Shown: one piece after another, positions 1-6,131 of the stretch
Layout: the number at the start of each line of letters is the position of its first letter
Position numbering within the stretch: the stretch's first letter is position 1
Assembly: GCF_000160855.1 (NCBI RefSeq)
Contig: NZ_GG700752.1
Location: 520,229-527,814, forward strand
Reading direction: 5' to 3'
Source: Lactobacillus helveticus DSM 20075 = CGMCC 1.1877
GTDB taxonomy: Bacteria; Bacillota; Bacilli; Lactobacillales; Lactobacillaceae
Length of the DNA: 7,586 nucleotides
Notes under the pieces: model-generated
What the model was told of the DNA's origin: nothing
Databases searched by the model: none
The model's input: only the letters and a program-made list of their open reading frames with translations
Made by a program: the position numbers and the translations under genes

Positions 1-1
1 T

Positions 2-67
2 TACTGGGGCATTAAAACAGGATTACGCAAGATCGATCTTTACATTGAAAAAGATGATAAAAAATAA
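2..67 (+). CDS. C-terminal end of an unidentified protein (partial)
   Basis: An open frame enters from the left edge and runs 21 codons to a TAA at 65-67. The visible tail includes the residues YWGIKTGLRKIDLY and ends in the charged stretch EKDDKK. The stop lies inside the stem of a strong terminator, which supports this being the true end of a rightward gene. The tail is too short for me to assign a family, and no signal or motif can be judged. The gene converges on the HAD phosphatase gene. Confidence 0.6.
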   Translation, partial: YWGIKTGLRKIDLYIEKDDKK

Positions 68-93
68 AGTTGCCGCCGGCAACTTTATTTTTT
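59..93. terminator. Bidirectional terminator between convergent genes
   Basis: A perfect 16-base inverted repeat (59-74 with 78-93) has a GTTGCC/GGCAAC core and a 3-base loop, flanked by A and T runs on both sides. It can therefore act as an intrinsic terminator in either direction. The TAA of the rightward gene (65-67) lies inside the left arm. The stop codon of the leftward HAD gene (92-94) overlaps the outer end of the right arm. Confidence 0.9.
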
Positions 94-922
94 ACTTTCG
101 TGTTTCGTTTAGATATTTATTTAACACTTTGAAAACTCCGTTATCGTTATTACTTGGTGCAATAAATTTAGCAATCTTTTTAACGCTGTCTTGACCATTT
201 TCCATGGCATAACTTAGTCCAGCTAATTTAAGCATTTCAATATCATTTTTGCCATCGCCAAATGCAATTAATTGAGTTCGAGGGACGTCTAGGTAGGCTA
301 AGAATTCTTTAAGACCATTAGCTTTATTTACATTTTGAGGAATAATATCCATATAGTTCCAGCCACTAGTGGTAACATGAATTTTTTCTACACTTCGACT
401 ATTGAAGCCATACTCTAATTCTCGCCGAACCTTGCTAGGATAATCGACTGTAACTTTAGTATATTGATCATCTTCAGGAATTTGATCAAAATTATCAACT
501 TCAATGCTATTAGGATAAAAATAATGATGTGATCGTTTAAATTGAGCCGGCGTACTTTTTAAGAAGTATGAATGTTTGACGCCGCTGATTAATGTGCTTT
601 GTACTGCTCCGGGATAACGCAGCTGCAAATAATCAACTAAATTTAAAATACATTTTTTAGAAAAAGTTGTTGTATGAATAATTTTGCCATCACGAACCAA
701 AACTGCACCATTATCAGCAACGAAATCAACTGAATCAATAAAATCACCAAAGTCTGCTTCTAATCGTCCAGCAGGTCTGCCACTGGCAATGATGAAGTGA
801 GCTCCATGTTTGTGCAAACGATATAAAATTTCGCCGAACATCTCATGATCATACTTCTTTTCATCGTTTACGAATGTACCATCGACATCTATTGCAACAG
901 CTTTAAAAGGAAGATCTTTCAT
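92..922 (-). CDS. Cof-type HAD-IIB family sugar-phosphate/nucleotide phosphatase
   Basis: This 276-residue cytosolic phosphohydrolase belongs to the Cof/YidA-like branch of the HAD superfamily. Motif I is DVDGT (residues 12-16), with nucleophile Asp12 and acid/base Asp14. Motif II is SGR (47-49), motif III is Lys200, and motif IV is GDGKND (222-227), which supplies the Mg2+ ligands. The segment from about 85 to 190 is the type IIB cap that sets substrate choice. The tail carries the usual N-x-x-NGV pattern (258-263). Length is normal and all catalytic residues are present. The ATG at 920-922 is preceded by a TGAGGT ribosome binding site (929-934). Known relatives hydrolyse sugar phosphates, flavin or pyridoxal phosphates, so the substrate cannot be named here. 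No neighbour suggests a pathway. It is divergent from rpmE2 and convergent with the unknown gene on its other side. Confidence 0.93.
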   Translation of the reverse strand: MKDLPFKAVAIDVDGTFVNDEKKYDHEMFGEILYRLHKHGAHFIIASGRPAGRLEADFGDFIDSVDFVADNGAVLVRDGKIIHTTTFSKKCILNLVDYLQLRYPGAVQSTLISGVKHSYFLKSTPAQFKRSHHYFYPNSIEVDNFDQIPEDDQYTKVTVDYPSKVRRELEYGFNSRSVEKIHVTTSGWNYMDIIPQNVNKANGLKEFLAYLDVPRTQLIAFGDGKNDIEMLKLAGLSYAMENGQDSVKKIAKFIAPSNNDNGVFKVLNKYLNETRK

Positions 923-955
923 CTAATTACCTCACTCAAAATAAATTCTGCTATT

Positions 956-964
956 AGTTTAGCA
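956..964 (-). promoter_or_regulatory. Possible extended -10 promoter of the HAD phosphatase gene
   Basis: On the minus strand this reads TGCTAAACT, an extended -10 (TG-N-TAAACT), about 34 bases upstream of the start codon. I see no good -35 at the right distance, so this is a weak call. The rest of 965-1010 shows nothing else that I can support. Confidence 0.3.
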
Positions 965-1015
965 TTCCTTGTAAGAGGTTACATGCTATATTAGTTCCAA
1001 TTTGTGAAAAATGTC

Positions 1016-1044
1016 TTGAATTAATTACTTGAAGATGTTATTCT
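1016..1044 (+). promoter_or_regulatory. Promoter of rpmE2 (extended -10)
   Basis: TTGAAT (1016-1021) and TATTCT (1039-1044) are separated by exactly 17 bases, and a TG at 1036-1037 makes an extended -10. Initiation would fall near 1050-1052, giving a leader of about 55 bases before the rpmE2 start codon. Confidence 0.6.
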
Positions 1045-1052
1045 AGTCCATG

Positions 1053-1064
1053 TTAATCGATTAA
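1053..1064. repeat. 12-base perfect palindrome in the rpmE2 leader
   Basis: TTAATCGATTAA is fully self-complementary and lies just downstream of the predicted rpmE2 start of transcription. It could be an operator or chance in AT-rich DNA. The symmetry does not extend into the flanking bases and it has no loop, so a stable RNA hairpin is unlikely. Confidence 0.35.
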
Positions 1065-1106
1065 TCTATGATCTGTAATATGGTCATGGCAAAGGAGTAA
1101 TAAATT

Positions 1107-1352
1107 ATGAAACAAGGTATTCATCCAGATTTTCAAAAAGTAGTTTTCATGGACTCAGCAACTGGTGCTAAGTTCTTAGCTGGTTCAACTTTGAAGCCAG
1201 AAGAAACTGTTGACTACGAAGGCGAAACTTACCCATTAGTACGTGTTGAAGTTTCATCAGATTCACACCCATTCTACACTGGCAAGCAAAAGTTTGCTCA
1301 AGCAGATGGTAGAATCGAAAAGTTCAACAAGAAGTACGGCTTGAAGAAGTAA
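1107..1352 (+). CDS. rpmE2: 50S ribosomal protein L31, type B
   Basis: This 81-residue protein is a large-subunit ribosomal component located near the central protuberance and the bridge to the small subunit. It is recognised by the start [10 protein letters not shown], the block [14 protein letters not shown] (residues 51-64) and the end FNKKYGLKK. There is no cysteine, so the zinc-binding motif of type A L31 is absent; this defines the zinc-independent type B form. The ATG is preceded by AAAGGAG (1091-1097) at 9 bases. It has its own promoter and terminator and therefore looks monocistronic. In Bacillus the cysteine-free paralogue is induced on zinc starvation through Zur. I see no clear Zur box here, and in lactobacilli this form is often the only L31 (knowledge, not shown by the sequence). 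Confidence 0.97.
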   Translation: MKQGIHPDFQKVVFMDSATGAKFLAGSTLKPEETVDYEGETYPLVRVEVSSDSHPFYTGKQKFAQADGRIEKFNKKYGLKK

Positions 1353-1367
1353 AACTTTGTCTGGTGG

Positions 1368-1396
1368 AAGCAGTCCCATTGGGACTGCTTTTTTTC
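1368..1396 (+). terminator. Intrinsic terminator of rpmE2
   Basis: A 10-base stem (1368-1377 with 1381-1390; AAGCAGTCCC/GGGACTGCTT) with a 3-base ATT loop is followed by a T run. It starts 15 bases after the rpmE2 stop. Confidence 0.93.
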
Positions 1397-1409
1397 TCTA
1401 TTAGATCAT

Positions 1410-1438
1410 TTGGCAGAATGCTTGAAAGACAGTATAAT
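1410..1438 (+). promoter_or_regulatory. Near-consensus sigma-A promoter of murF-cshA
   Basis: TTGGCA (1410-1415), a 17-base spacer and a perfect TATAAT (1433-1438) lie between the rpmE2 terminator and murF. Transcription should begin near 1445, leaving a leader of about 34 bases. Confidence 0.85.
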
Positions 1439-1478
1439 GTTTTCTGTATAAAAATGTTTTTATGGGAGTAAAGATTCA

Positions 1479-2846
1479 ATGAAAATGCAAATGGCTGAAA
1501 TTGCCAAGGATTTAAATACTACTTGTGAAGGCGACGACAAAACTGTTATTACTTCTGTTGCCTTTGACTCCAGAAAGATAACAACTGGTGGTTTGTTTGT
1601 ACCGCTTGAAGGTGAACGTGATGGACATGATTTCGTAGCGGGTGCTATTAGTAATGGTGCTTCTGCTACTTTGTGGAAAAAAGGCCATCCAAATAAGCCT
1701 GAAAATATCACAGTAATTGAAGTAGATAATCCTCTTACTGCTATGCAAGATTTGGCGCGTTATTATTTGCGCAAGGTTAATCCAACTGTAGTAGGCATTA
1801 CCGGTTCTAATGGTAAGACTACTACTAAGGATATGATTGCTGCAGTTTTATCTAAGCGTTTTAACGTACATAAGACACAAGCTAACTTTAATAATGAAAT
1901 TGGTGTACCAATGACCATTCTCGAAATGAAACCAAATACTGAAATTTTGGTACTTGAAATGGGTATGGATAGACCAGGTCAATTACATCATTTGAGTGAA
2001 TTGACTCATCCAGATGTAGCTGTCATTACTATGATTGGTGAAGCTCATATTGAGTTCTTTGGTAGCCGTGACAAGATTGCTGATGCTAAGATGGAAATCA
2101 CGGACTTTTTGCGTGAAGATGGTGAATTCATTTATAACGGTGATGAACCATTGTTGCAAGAACGTGCTAAGAAGCTTGATCAAGCTAAAGCTACATTTGG
2201 CTTCAGAGATGAAGATACAGTTCATGCAACTGGATTCAAGAGCTACATGCATCATGCTACTTTTACAATTAATGATTCAGAGCAAAAGTTCTCAATTCCA
2301 ATGATTGGTAAGCATAATGTTTCTAATGCAATGGCAGCAATTAGTGTAGGACATCACTTTGGTGAAAGTGATGAGGAAATTGCTTCATCATTGTCTAACT
2401 TTAAGCCAACTGCTAACCGAATGGAATGGGAAAAAGGCGACGCTGGCGAAGCTATTATGAGTGATGTTTACAACTCAAATCCAACTGCTGTTAGAGCGGT
2501 TGTTACTAGTTTTGGTCAAGTTGAAGTTAAAGATGGTGGTCGCAGAATCGCTGTACTTGGCGACATGTTGGAATTAGGTAAAAAATCACCTGAACTTCAT
2601 GCCGGATTAAGTGATACTTTGGATCCACAAATCATCAATGAAGTGTACTTGTACGGCTCTGAAATGAAGAATTTGTATGATGCTTTGCAGGATAAATACG
2701 AGCCAGAGAATTTACATTATTATACTCAAGATCAAATGGATCATATGATTAATGATCTTAAAAATGACATTAAGCCGGACGACATTATCGTATTGAAGGG
2801 TTCACACGGGATGCACCTTGAAAATGTCTTAGCCCGACTAAGATAG
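1479..2846 (+). CDS. murF: UDP-N-acetylmuramoyl-tripeptide--D-alanyl-D-alanine ligase
   Basis: MurF is the last cytoplasmic amino-acid ligase of peptidoglycan synthesis. It joins the D-Ala-D-Ala dipeptide to UDP-MurNAc-tripeptide using ATP. At 455 residues the length is normal. An N-terminal UDP-substrate domain (about 1-100) is followed by the ATP P-loop GITGSNGKTTTK (106-117). Further signatures are NNEIGVP (139-145), LEMGMDRPGQL (159-169) and IGEAHIEFFGS (186-196). Lys204 in DAKMEI is at the position of the carbamylated lysine. GKHNVSNAMAA (277-287), DVYNSNPTA (329-337) and GDMLELG (361-367) follow in the last domain, then KGSHGMHLE (440-448), where many MurF proteins read KGSR. The ATG has a GGGAG site (1464-1468) 10 bases ahead. 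cshA follows after 13 bases, with its ribosome binding site overlapping the murF stop, so the two are probably co-transcribed. Confidence 0.97.
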   Translation: MKMQMAEIAKDLNTTCEGDDKTVITSVAFDSRKITTGGLFVPLEGERDGHDFVAGAISNGASATLWKKGHPNKPENITVIEVDNPLTAMQDLARYYLRKVNPTVVGITGSNGKTTTKDMIAAVLSKRFNVHKTQANFNNEIGVPMTILEMKPNTEILVLEMGMDRPGQLHHLSELTHPDVAVITMIGEAHIEFFGSRDKIADAKMEITDFLREDGEFIYNGDEPLLQERAKKLDQAKATFGFRDEDTVHATGFKSYMHHATFTINDSEQKFSIPMIGKHNVSNAMAAISVGHHFGESDEEIASSLSNFKPTANRMEWEKGDAGEAIMSDVYNSNPTAVRAVVTSFGQVEVKDGGRRIAVLGDMLELGKKSPELHAGLSDTLDPQIINEVYLYGSEMKNLYDALQDKYEPENLHYYTQDQMDHMINDLKNDIKPDDIIVLKGSHGMHLENVLARLR

Positions 2847-2850
2847 GAGA
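2845..2850 (+). promoter_or_regulatory. Ribosome binding site deciding the TTG start of cshA
   Basis: AGGAGA overlaps the TAG stop of murF (2844-2846) and sits 9 bases before TTG at 2860. No ATG or GTG is placed as well. The second codon onward (KFSELGLN) is the usual helicase start, so TTG is the likely initiator, with possible translational coupling to murF. Confidence 0.8.
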
Positions 2851-2859
2851 ACAATTTTT

Positions 2860-4371
2860 TTGAAGTTTTCAGAATTAGGATTAAACGATGCGCTTCTTAA
2901 AGCGATTAAACGCTCAGGTTTTGAAGAGGCAACCCCAATCCAAGAGCAAACTATTCCACTTGCTTTGCAAGGAAAAGATGTAATTGGACAAGCACAAACT
3001 GGTACTGGTAAGACAGCAGCATTTGGTTTGCCAATTTTGCAATCTATTGATAAAAAAGAAAAGGCAATCCAAGCAATTATTCAAGCAATTATTATCGAAC
3101 CAACGCGTGAGCTTGCTATTCAAACACAGGAAGAATTATTCCGCTTGGGTCGTGATGAACATGCCCATGTACAAGTGGTTTACGGTGGAGCAGATATTGG
3201 CCGCCAGATTCGTTCATTAAAGCAGCATGCACCATCAATTTTAGTTGGTACGCCAGGTCGATTATTAGATCACTTAAAGCGTGGCACAATTGATTTAGAT
3301 AAAGTTAATACAGTAGTTTTGGACGAAGCAGATGAAATGCTCGACATGGGCTTTATCAAAGATATCGAAAGCATTTTGAAGTATGCTAAAAACTGTAAGC
3401 AAACTTTGCTTTTCAGTGCTACTATGCCTAAGCCAATTTTACGAATTGGTGAAAAGTTCATGAAGGATCCTGCTATTGTTCAAATTAAGGCTAAGGAATT
3501 AACAGCTGACTTAATTGATCAATATTTTGTTCGTGCCAAAGAATCCGAAAAATTTGACATTATGTGTCGTTTGATTGATGTTCAAGGCCCAGACTTGGCA
3601 CTTGTATTCGGGCGGACTAAACGCCGCGTAGATGAGCTTACACGCGGATTGCAGGCACGTGGCTATAATGCTGCAGGTATTCACGGAGACTTGTCTCAAG
3701 CACGGCGTATGGCAGTCTTGAAGCGATTCCGTGAAGGTAAGTTGGATATTTTAGTTGCTACTGATGTGGCAGCACGTGGTTTGGATATTTCAGGAGTGAC
3801 TCACGTATATAATTATGATATTCCTCAAGATCCAGATTCTTATGTTCACCGTATTGGTAGAACTGGTCGTGCGGGACAAAATGGTGTTTCAGTAACCTTC
3901 GTAACTCCAAACGAAATTGGCTACATGAGAACTATTGAACAACTTACTAAGAAAAAGATGTCACCAATTAGTCTACCAACAGATGATCAAGCTCTTCGTG
4001 GTCAATTAAAGCAAGCTAAGGCTGAAATCGAAGACTTAATGAAAGGCGACTTGGGTAAGTATACTCAAGATGCTAGTGAGCTTCTTGATAATTACTCAGC
4101 TCTTGATTTGGTAGCTGCCTTCCTTAAGAATTTGGCTAAGGATTCAACGGATATCAAGGTTAAAATTACGCCAGAAAAGCCTTTGTCATATAAGGGTGAT
4201 GGTCGTCATGGACGTGGACGCCGTGGACATAATAATCATGGTCGTGGTAGCGGACATGGAAATTATCATCGTCGCCGCAATAGTAATAACGATTACCGTC
4301 ATAATGGTAATCGTGGGCGTCGTGGACGTGGCAACGGACATGAATTCGCAATCAAGAATAAAAAAGATTAA
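2860..4371 (+). CDS. cshA: DEAD-box ATP-dependent RNA helicase (CshA type)
   Basis: This 503-residue helicase unwinds RNA in ribosome assembly, cold adaptation and mRNA decay; CshA of Bacillus and Staphylococcus associates with the degradosome. RecA domain 1 holds the Q motif (GFEEATPIQ, 20-28), motif I AQTGTGKT (45-52), Ia PTREL (81-85), GG (109-110), TPGR (131-134), II DEAD (155-158) and III SAT (186-188). Domain 2 holds LVFGRTKR (248-255), V ATDVAARGLD (300-309) and VI HRIGRTGRAG (330-339). A dimerisation-like region (about 375-440) leads to a basic Gly/Arg/His/Asn tail (about 447-496). All catalytic motifs are intact. QAII is repeated at residues 71-78 because of a 12-base tandem duplication just before motif Ia. 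Translation starts at TTG. It is the second gene after murF and ends at its own terminator. Confidence 0.95.
   Translation: MKFSELGLNDALLKAIKRSGFEEATPIQEQTIPLALQGKDVIGQAQTGTGKTAAFGLPILQSIDKKEKAIQAIIQAIIIEPTRELAIQTQEELFRLGRDEHAHVQVVYGGADIGRQIRSLKQHAPSILVGTPGRLLDHLKRGTIDLDKVNTVVLDEADEMLDMGFIKDIESILKYAKNCKQTLLFSATMPKPILRIGEKFMKDPAIVQIKAKELTADLIDQYFVRAKESEKFDIMCRLIDVQGPDLALVFGRTKRRVDELTRGLQARGYNAAGIHGDLSQARRMAVLKRFREGKLDILVATDVAARGLDISGVTHVYNYDIPQDPDSYVHRIGRTGRAGQNGVSVTFVTPNEIGYMRTIEQLTKKKMSPISLPTDDQALRGQLKQAKAEIEDLMKGDLGKYTQDASELLDNYSALDLVAAFLKNLAKDSTDIKVKITPEKPLSYKGDGRHGRGRRGHNNHGRGSGHGNYHRRRNSNNDYRHNGNRGRRGRGNGHEFAIKNKKD
3070..3093 (+). repeat. 12-base perfect tandem duplication inside cshA
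   Basis: CAAGCAATTATT occurs twice head to tail (3070-3081, 3082-3093), in frame and codon-aligned, giving QAII-QAII. The two copies are identical at every base, including third codon positions, which suggests a recent duplication, for example by replication slippage. Confidence 0.95.
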
Positions 4372-4382
4372 TTTTTTAGATT

Positions 4383-4418
4383 AAAAAGGGAGTTGTAATT
4401 TTTGCAACTTCTTTTTTG
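4383..4418 (+). terminator. Intrinsic terminator after cshA
   Basis: A 13-pair stem (4383-4395 with 4405-4417, two G-U pairs, core AGTTG/CAACT) with a 9-base loop runs into TTTTTT. It begins 12 bases after the cshA stop and separates murF-cshA from acpS-alr. Confidence 0.85.
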
Positions 4419-4421
4419 TAT

Positions 4422-4427
4422 TATAAT
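4422..4427 (+). promoter_or_regulatory. Probable -10 of the acpS-alr promoter
   Basis: A perfect TATAAT lies just after the T run of the cshA terminator, 26 bases before the acpS ATG. The -35 region at the right spacing (4399-4404, TTTTTG) is poor and lies in the terminator loop. Initiation near 4434 would leave a short leader of about 20 bases. Confidence 0.5.
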
Positions 4428-4453
4428 TATGTTATTGTGTGAGGTGAGAAACG

Positions 4454-4810
4454 ATGATTAAAGGTGTAGGGATTGACTCAATTGAAGTTGAACGTGTTAA
4501 AAAGATCGTGGCAAAAGGAGACTCTTTCGCTGAGAAGGTTTTGACTCCAAAAGAATTTGCCCAATATCAAAAGATGAAAGGCAAAAGAAAAGTTGAATAT
4601 CTCGGAGGTCGTTTTTCATTAAAAGAATCTTTTTCTAAAGCTATGGGAACAGGCTTAGGTAAATACGTAGGTTTTCAAGATGTGGAAACTTTATGGGATG
4701 ATTTGGGCCATCCGGTGATGACTTCAACTAAGTTTGATGGAAATATTTTTCCAAGTATCACACATGATAATCATGAAATTATTACTTTTGTTGTATTAGA
4801 GGAGAAATAA
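4454..4810 (+). CDS. acpS: Holo-[acyl-carrier-protein] synthase
   Basis: AcpS moves the 4'-phosphopantetheine arm from coenzyme A to a serine of acyl carrier protein, which activates fatty-acid synthesis in the cytosol. The 118-residue length is typical. The start [15 protein letters not shown] carries the Mg2+ ligand Asp8. [16 protein letters not shown] (52-67) is the second signature, with Glu58 as the other metal ligand. SITHDNHEI (101-109) followed by VVLEE is the usual C-terminal strand. The protein normally acts as a trimer. The ATG is preceded by GAGGTGAG (4441-4448). Its last codons contain the alr ribosome binding site, and alr begins 2 bases after its stop. This acpS-alr pairing is common in Firmicutes and implies one transcript. 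Confidence 0.96.
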   Translation: MIKGVGIDSIEVERVKKIVAKGDSFAEKVLTPKEFAQYQKMKGKRKVEYLGGRFSLKESFSKAMGTGLGKYVGFQDVETLWDDLGHPVMTSTKFDGNIFPSITHDNHEIITFVVLEEK

Positions 4811-4812
4811 AA

Positions 4813-5943
4813 ATGGTTCCAGGCTATTATCGTCCAGCCGTAGTAAAGGTAAATTTAGGTGCAATTAGAAGAAATATTAAAAATGAGATGCAACATCTTG
4901 AACCAAATCAAAAGATGCTAGCTGTAGTTAAGGCTAATGGTTACGGTCATGGTGCAGTAGAAGTAGCCAAGGTGGCTGAAGAAGAGGGAGCAGCAGGCTT
5001 TTGTGTTGCTATTTTAGATGAAGCACTTGAATTGCGTCGTGCTGATATCGTTAAGCCTATTTTGGTTTTGGGAGTTGTTTCTCCTGAATATGCACCAATT
5101 GCTGCTGTAAATAATGTTTCATTAACAGTACCTAACTTAGAGTGGCTTAAAGATGCCGAAAAATACTTAGCTAAAGAGAATCTGCAATTAAAGATTCATT
5201 TAGGAATTGATTCTGGTATGGGCAGAATTGGTTTTAATGAAGATGATGAATTTGTTGCAGCTAATAAGTTCTTGGAAAATAATGATAATTTCTTTATTGA
5301 AGGTATGTTTGCCCATTTTGCTTCTGCAGATAGTGATGATGAAACTTACTTCAAGCATCAATGTGAAAAATTTAAGCATATGAAGAGCTTATTAACTGTT
5401 AAGCCTAAGTGGATTCATGTTGATAATACTGCCGCAAGTATTTTTCATTCAGGCATAAAAAGCGATTTAGTTCGTTTTGGAATTGGAATTTATGGCTTAA
5501 ATCCATCTTCTAATCCTTCTTCTCCTGATTTAACTTCAGCGATTGAACTTGAACCTGCTTTATTATTTGAAAGTGAATTAACTCATGTTAAGACCATTCA
5601 TAAAGGCGATGGTGTAGGCTACGGCTCTACTTTCATGGCTGAAGAAGATACAATTATTGGTACGGTACCAGTTGGATATGCTGATGGCTGGATTAGAAAG
5701 TATCAAGGCTTTAAAGTAAAAGTTGGAGATGAGTATTGTCCAATCGTAGGACGTATTTGTATGGATCAATTTATGGTTAAAATGCCTAAGAAAATGCTAG
5801 TCGGCACTAAGGTAGTAATTATTTCAAATAATCCATCTGATCCTAACAATATTAAGGCTGCTGCAGATTATGTTGATACAATTCACTATGAAGTTGCATG
5901 CTTATTGAATGATCGGTTACCACGAGTTTATTATGAAAAATAA
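4813..5943 (+). CDS. alr: Alanine racemase
   Basis: This PLP-dependent racemase makes D-alanine for the D-Ala-D-Ala dipeptide used by MurF and for D-alanylation of teichoic acids. At 376 residues it is of normal length. The PLP lysine is Lys40 in [10 protein letters not shown], and the opposing catalytic tyrosine is Tyr270 in GVGYGSTF. Other signatures are Arg138 in [17 protein letters not shown] (202-209), RFGIGIYG (221-228), GYADGW (288-293) and ICMDQFMV (315-322). The N-terminal barrel carries the PLP and the C-terminal beta domain supplies the tyrosine across the dimer. The position of the carbamylated lysine (Lys129 in Geobacillus Alr, seven residues before the arginine) is Gly131 here. 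The ATG follows GAGGAG (4799-4804), which lies inside the end of acpS. It is the last gene of its operon. Confidence 0.97.
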   Translation: MVPGYYRPAVVKVNLGAIRRNIKNEMQHLEPNQKMLAVVKANGYGHGAVEVAKVAEEEGAAGFCVAILDEALELRRADIVKPILVLGVVSPEYAPIAAVNNVSLTVPNLEWLKDAEKYLAKENLQLKIHLGIDSGMGRIGFNEDDEFVAANKFLENNDNFFIEGMFAHFASADSDDETYFKHQCEKFKHMKSLLTVKPKWIHVDNTAASIFHSGIKSDLVRFGIGIYGLNPSSNPSSPDLTSAIELEPALLFESELTHVKTIHKGDGVGYGSTFMAEEDTIIGTVPVGYADGWIRKYQGFKVKVGDEYCPIVGRICMDQFMVKMPKKMLVGTKVVIISNNPSDPNNIKAAADYVDTIHYEVACLLNDRLPRVYYEK

Positions 5944-5948
5944 TAGGT

Positions 5949-5995
5949 AAAAAGGCCGAAATCACGATCGTTTTTCGTGATTCTGGCCTTTTTTA
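5949..5995 (+). terminator. Intrinsic terminator of acpS-alr
   Basis: An outer stem AAAAAGGCC/GGCCTTTTT and an inner stem AATCACGA/TCGTGATT are joined by a G-U pair and one A-C mismatch, with a 7-base loop (5968-5974) and a T run. It begins 5 bases after the alr stop. The A run on the left could let it work in the other direction too. Confidence 0.9.
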
Positions 5996-6033
5996 ATTAA
6001 AAATAACATAGGGTATTAATTGTGATATGATCA

Positions 6034-6042
6034 TGTTAAAAT
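6034..6042 (+). promoter_or_regulatory. Tentative extended -10 upstream of the TetR-like gene
   Basis: TGTTAAAAT fits an extended -10 (TG-N-TAAAAT), but the -35 region at 17 bases (TATTAA, 6014-6019) is weak. TTGAGA at 6064-6069 followed by TATAAA or TAAAAT is an alternative with poor spacing. The 5996-6131 gap is very AT-rich. I see the short palindrome ATGATCAT (6027-6034) overlapping this site but no clear TetR-type operator. Confidence 0.3.
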
Positions 6043-6118
6043 AAGATAAATTTGCATGTTGTGTTGAGAATTTAAAAACTATATATAAATAGTAAAATGT
6101 TTTTTATCTAGTAATAAC

Positions 6119-6125
6119 AAGGTGG
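6119..6125 (+). promoter_or_regulatory. Ribosome binding site deciding the TTG start of the TetR-like gene
   Basis: AAGGTGG lies 6 bases before TTG at 6132, one mismatch from AAGGAGG. The next in-frame ATG is at codon 20, inside the first conserved helix, and has no such site. TTG is therefore the best initiator. Confidence 0.65.
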
Positions 6126-6131
6126 AACATA

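Noticed and set aside
1045..1106. Riboswitch or T-box in the rpmE2 leader
   Set aside because: The leader is only about 55 bases, with no stable stem-loop or T-box motif; only the short palindrome stands out.
1460..1748. Leftward open frames opposite the start of murF
   Set aside because: They lie fully over well-supported murF coding sequence, have no recognisable family and no convincing ribosome binding site; they are shadows of murF.
1983..2304. Open frames on both strands inside murF
   Set aside because: They overlap conserved MurF motifs in another frame and show no protein-like composition or start signal.
4198..4347. Possible short DNA repeat array in the cshA tail
   Set aside because: The recurring CGTGGACGTGG-like units are degenerate, vary in spacing, and are explained by codons of the Gly/Arg-rich protein tail; no CRISPR-type repeat-spacer pattern.
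4166..4384. His/Asp/Tyr-rich and Val/Ile-rich open frames over the cshA tail
   Set aside because: Their biased composition is the mirror of the GGT/CGT/CAT-rich Gly-Arg-His tail of cshA read in other frames.
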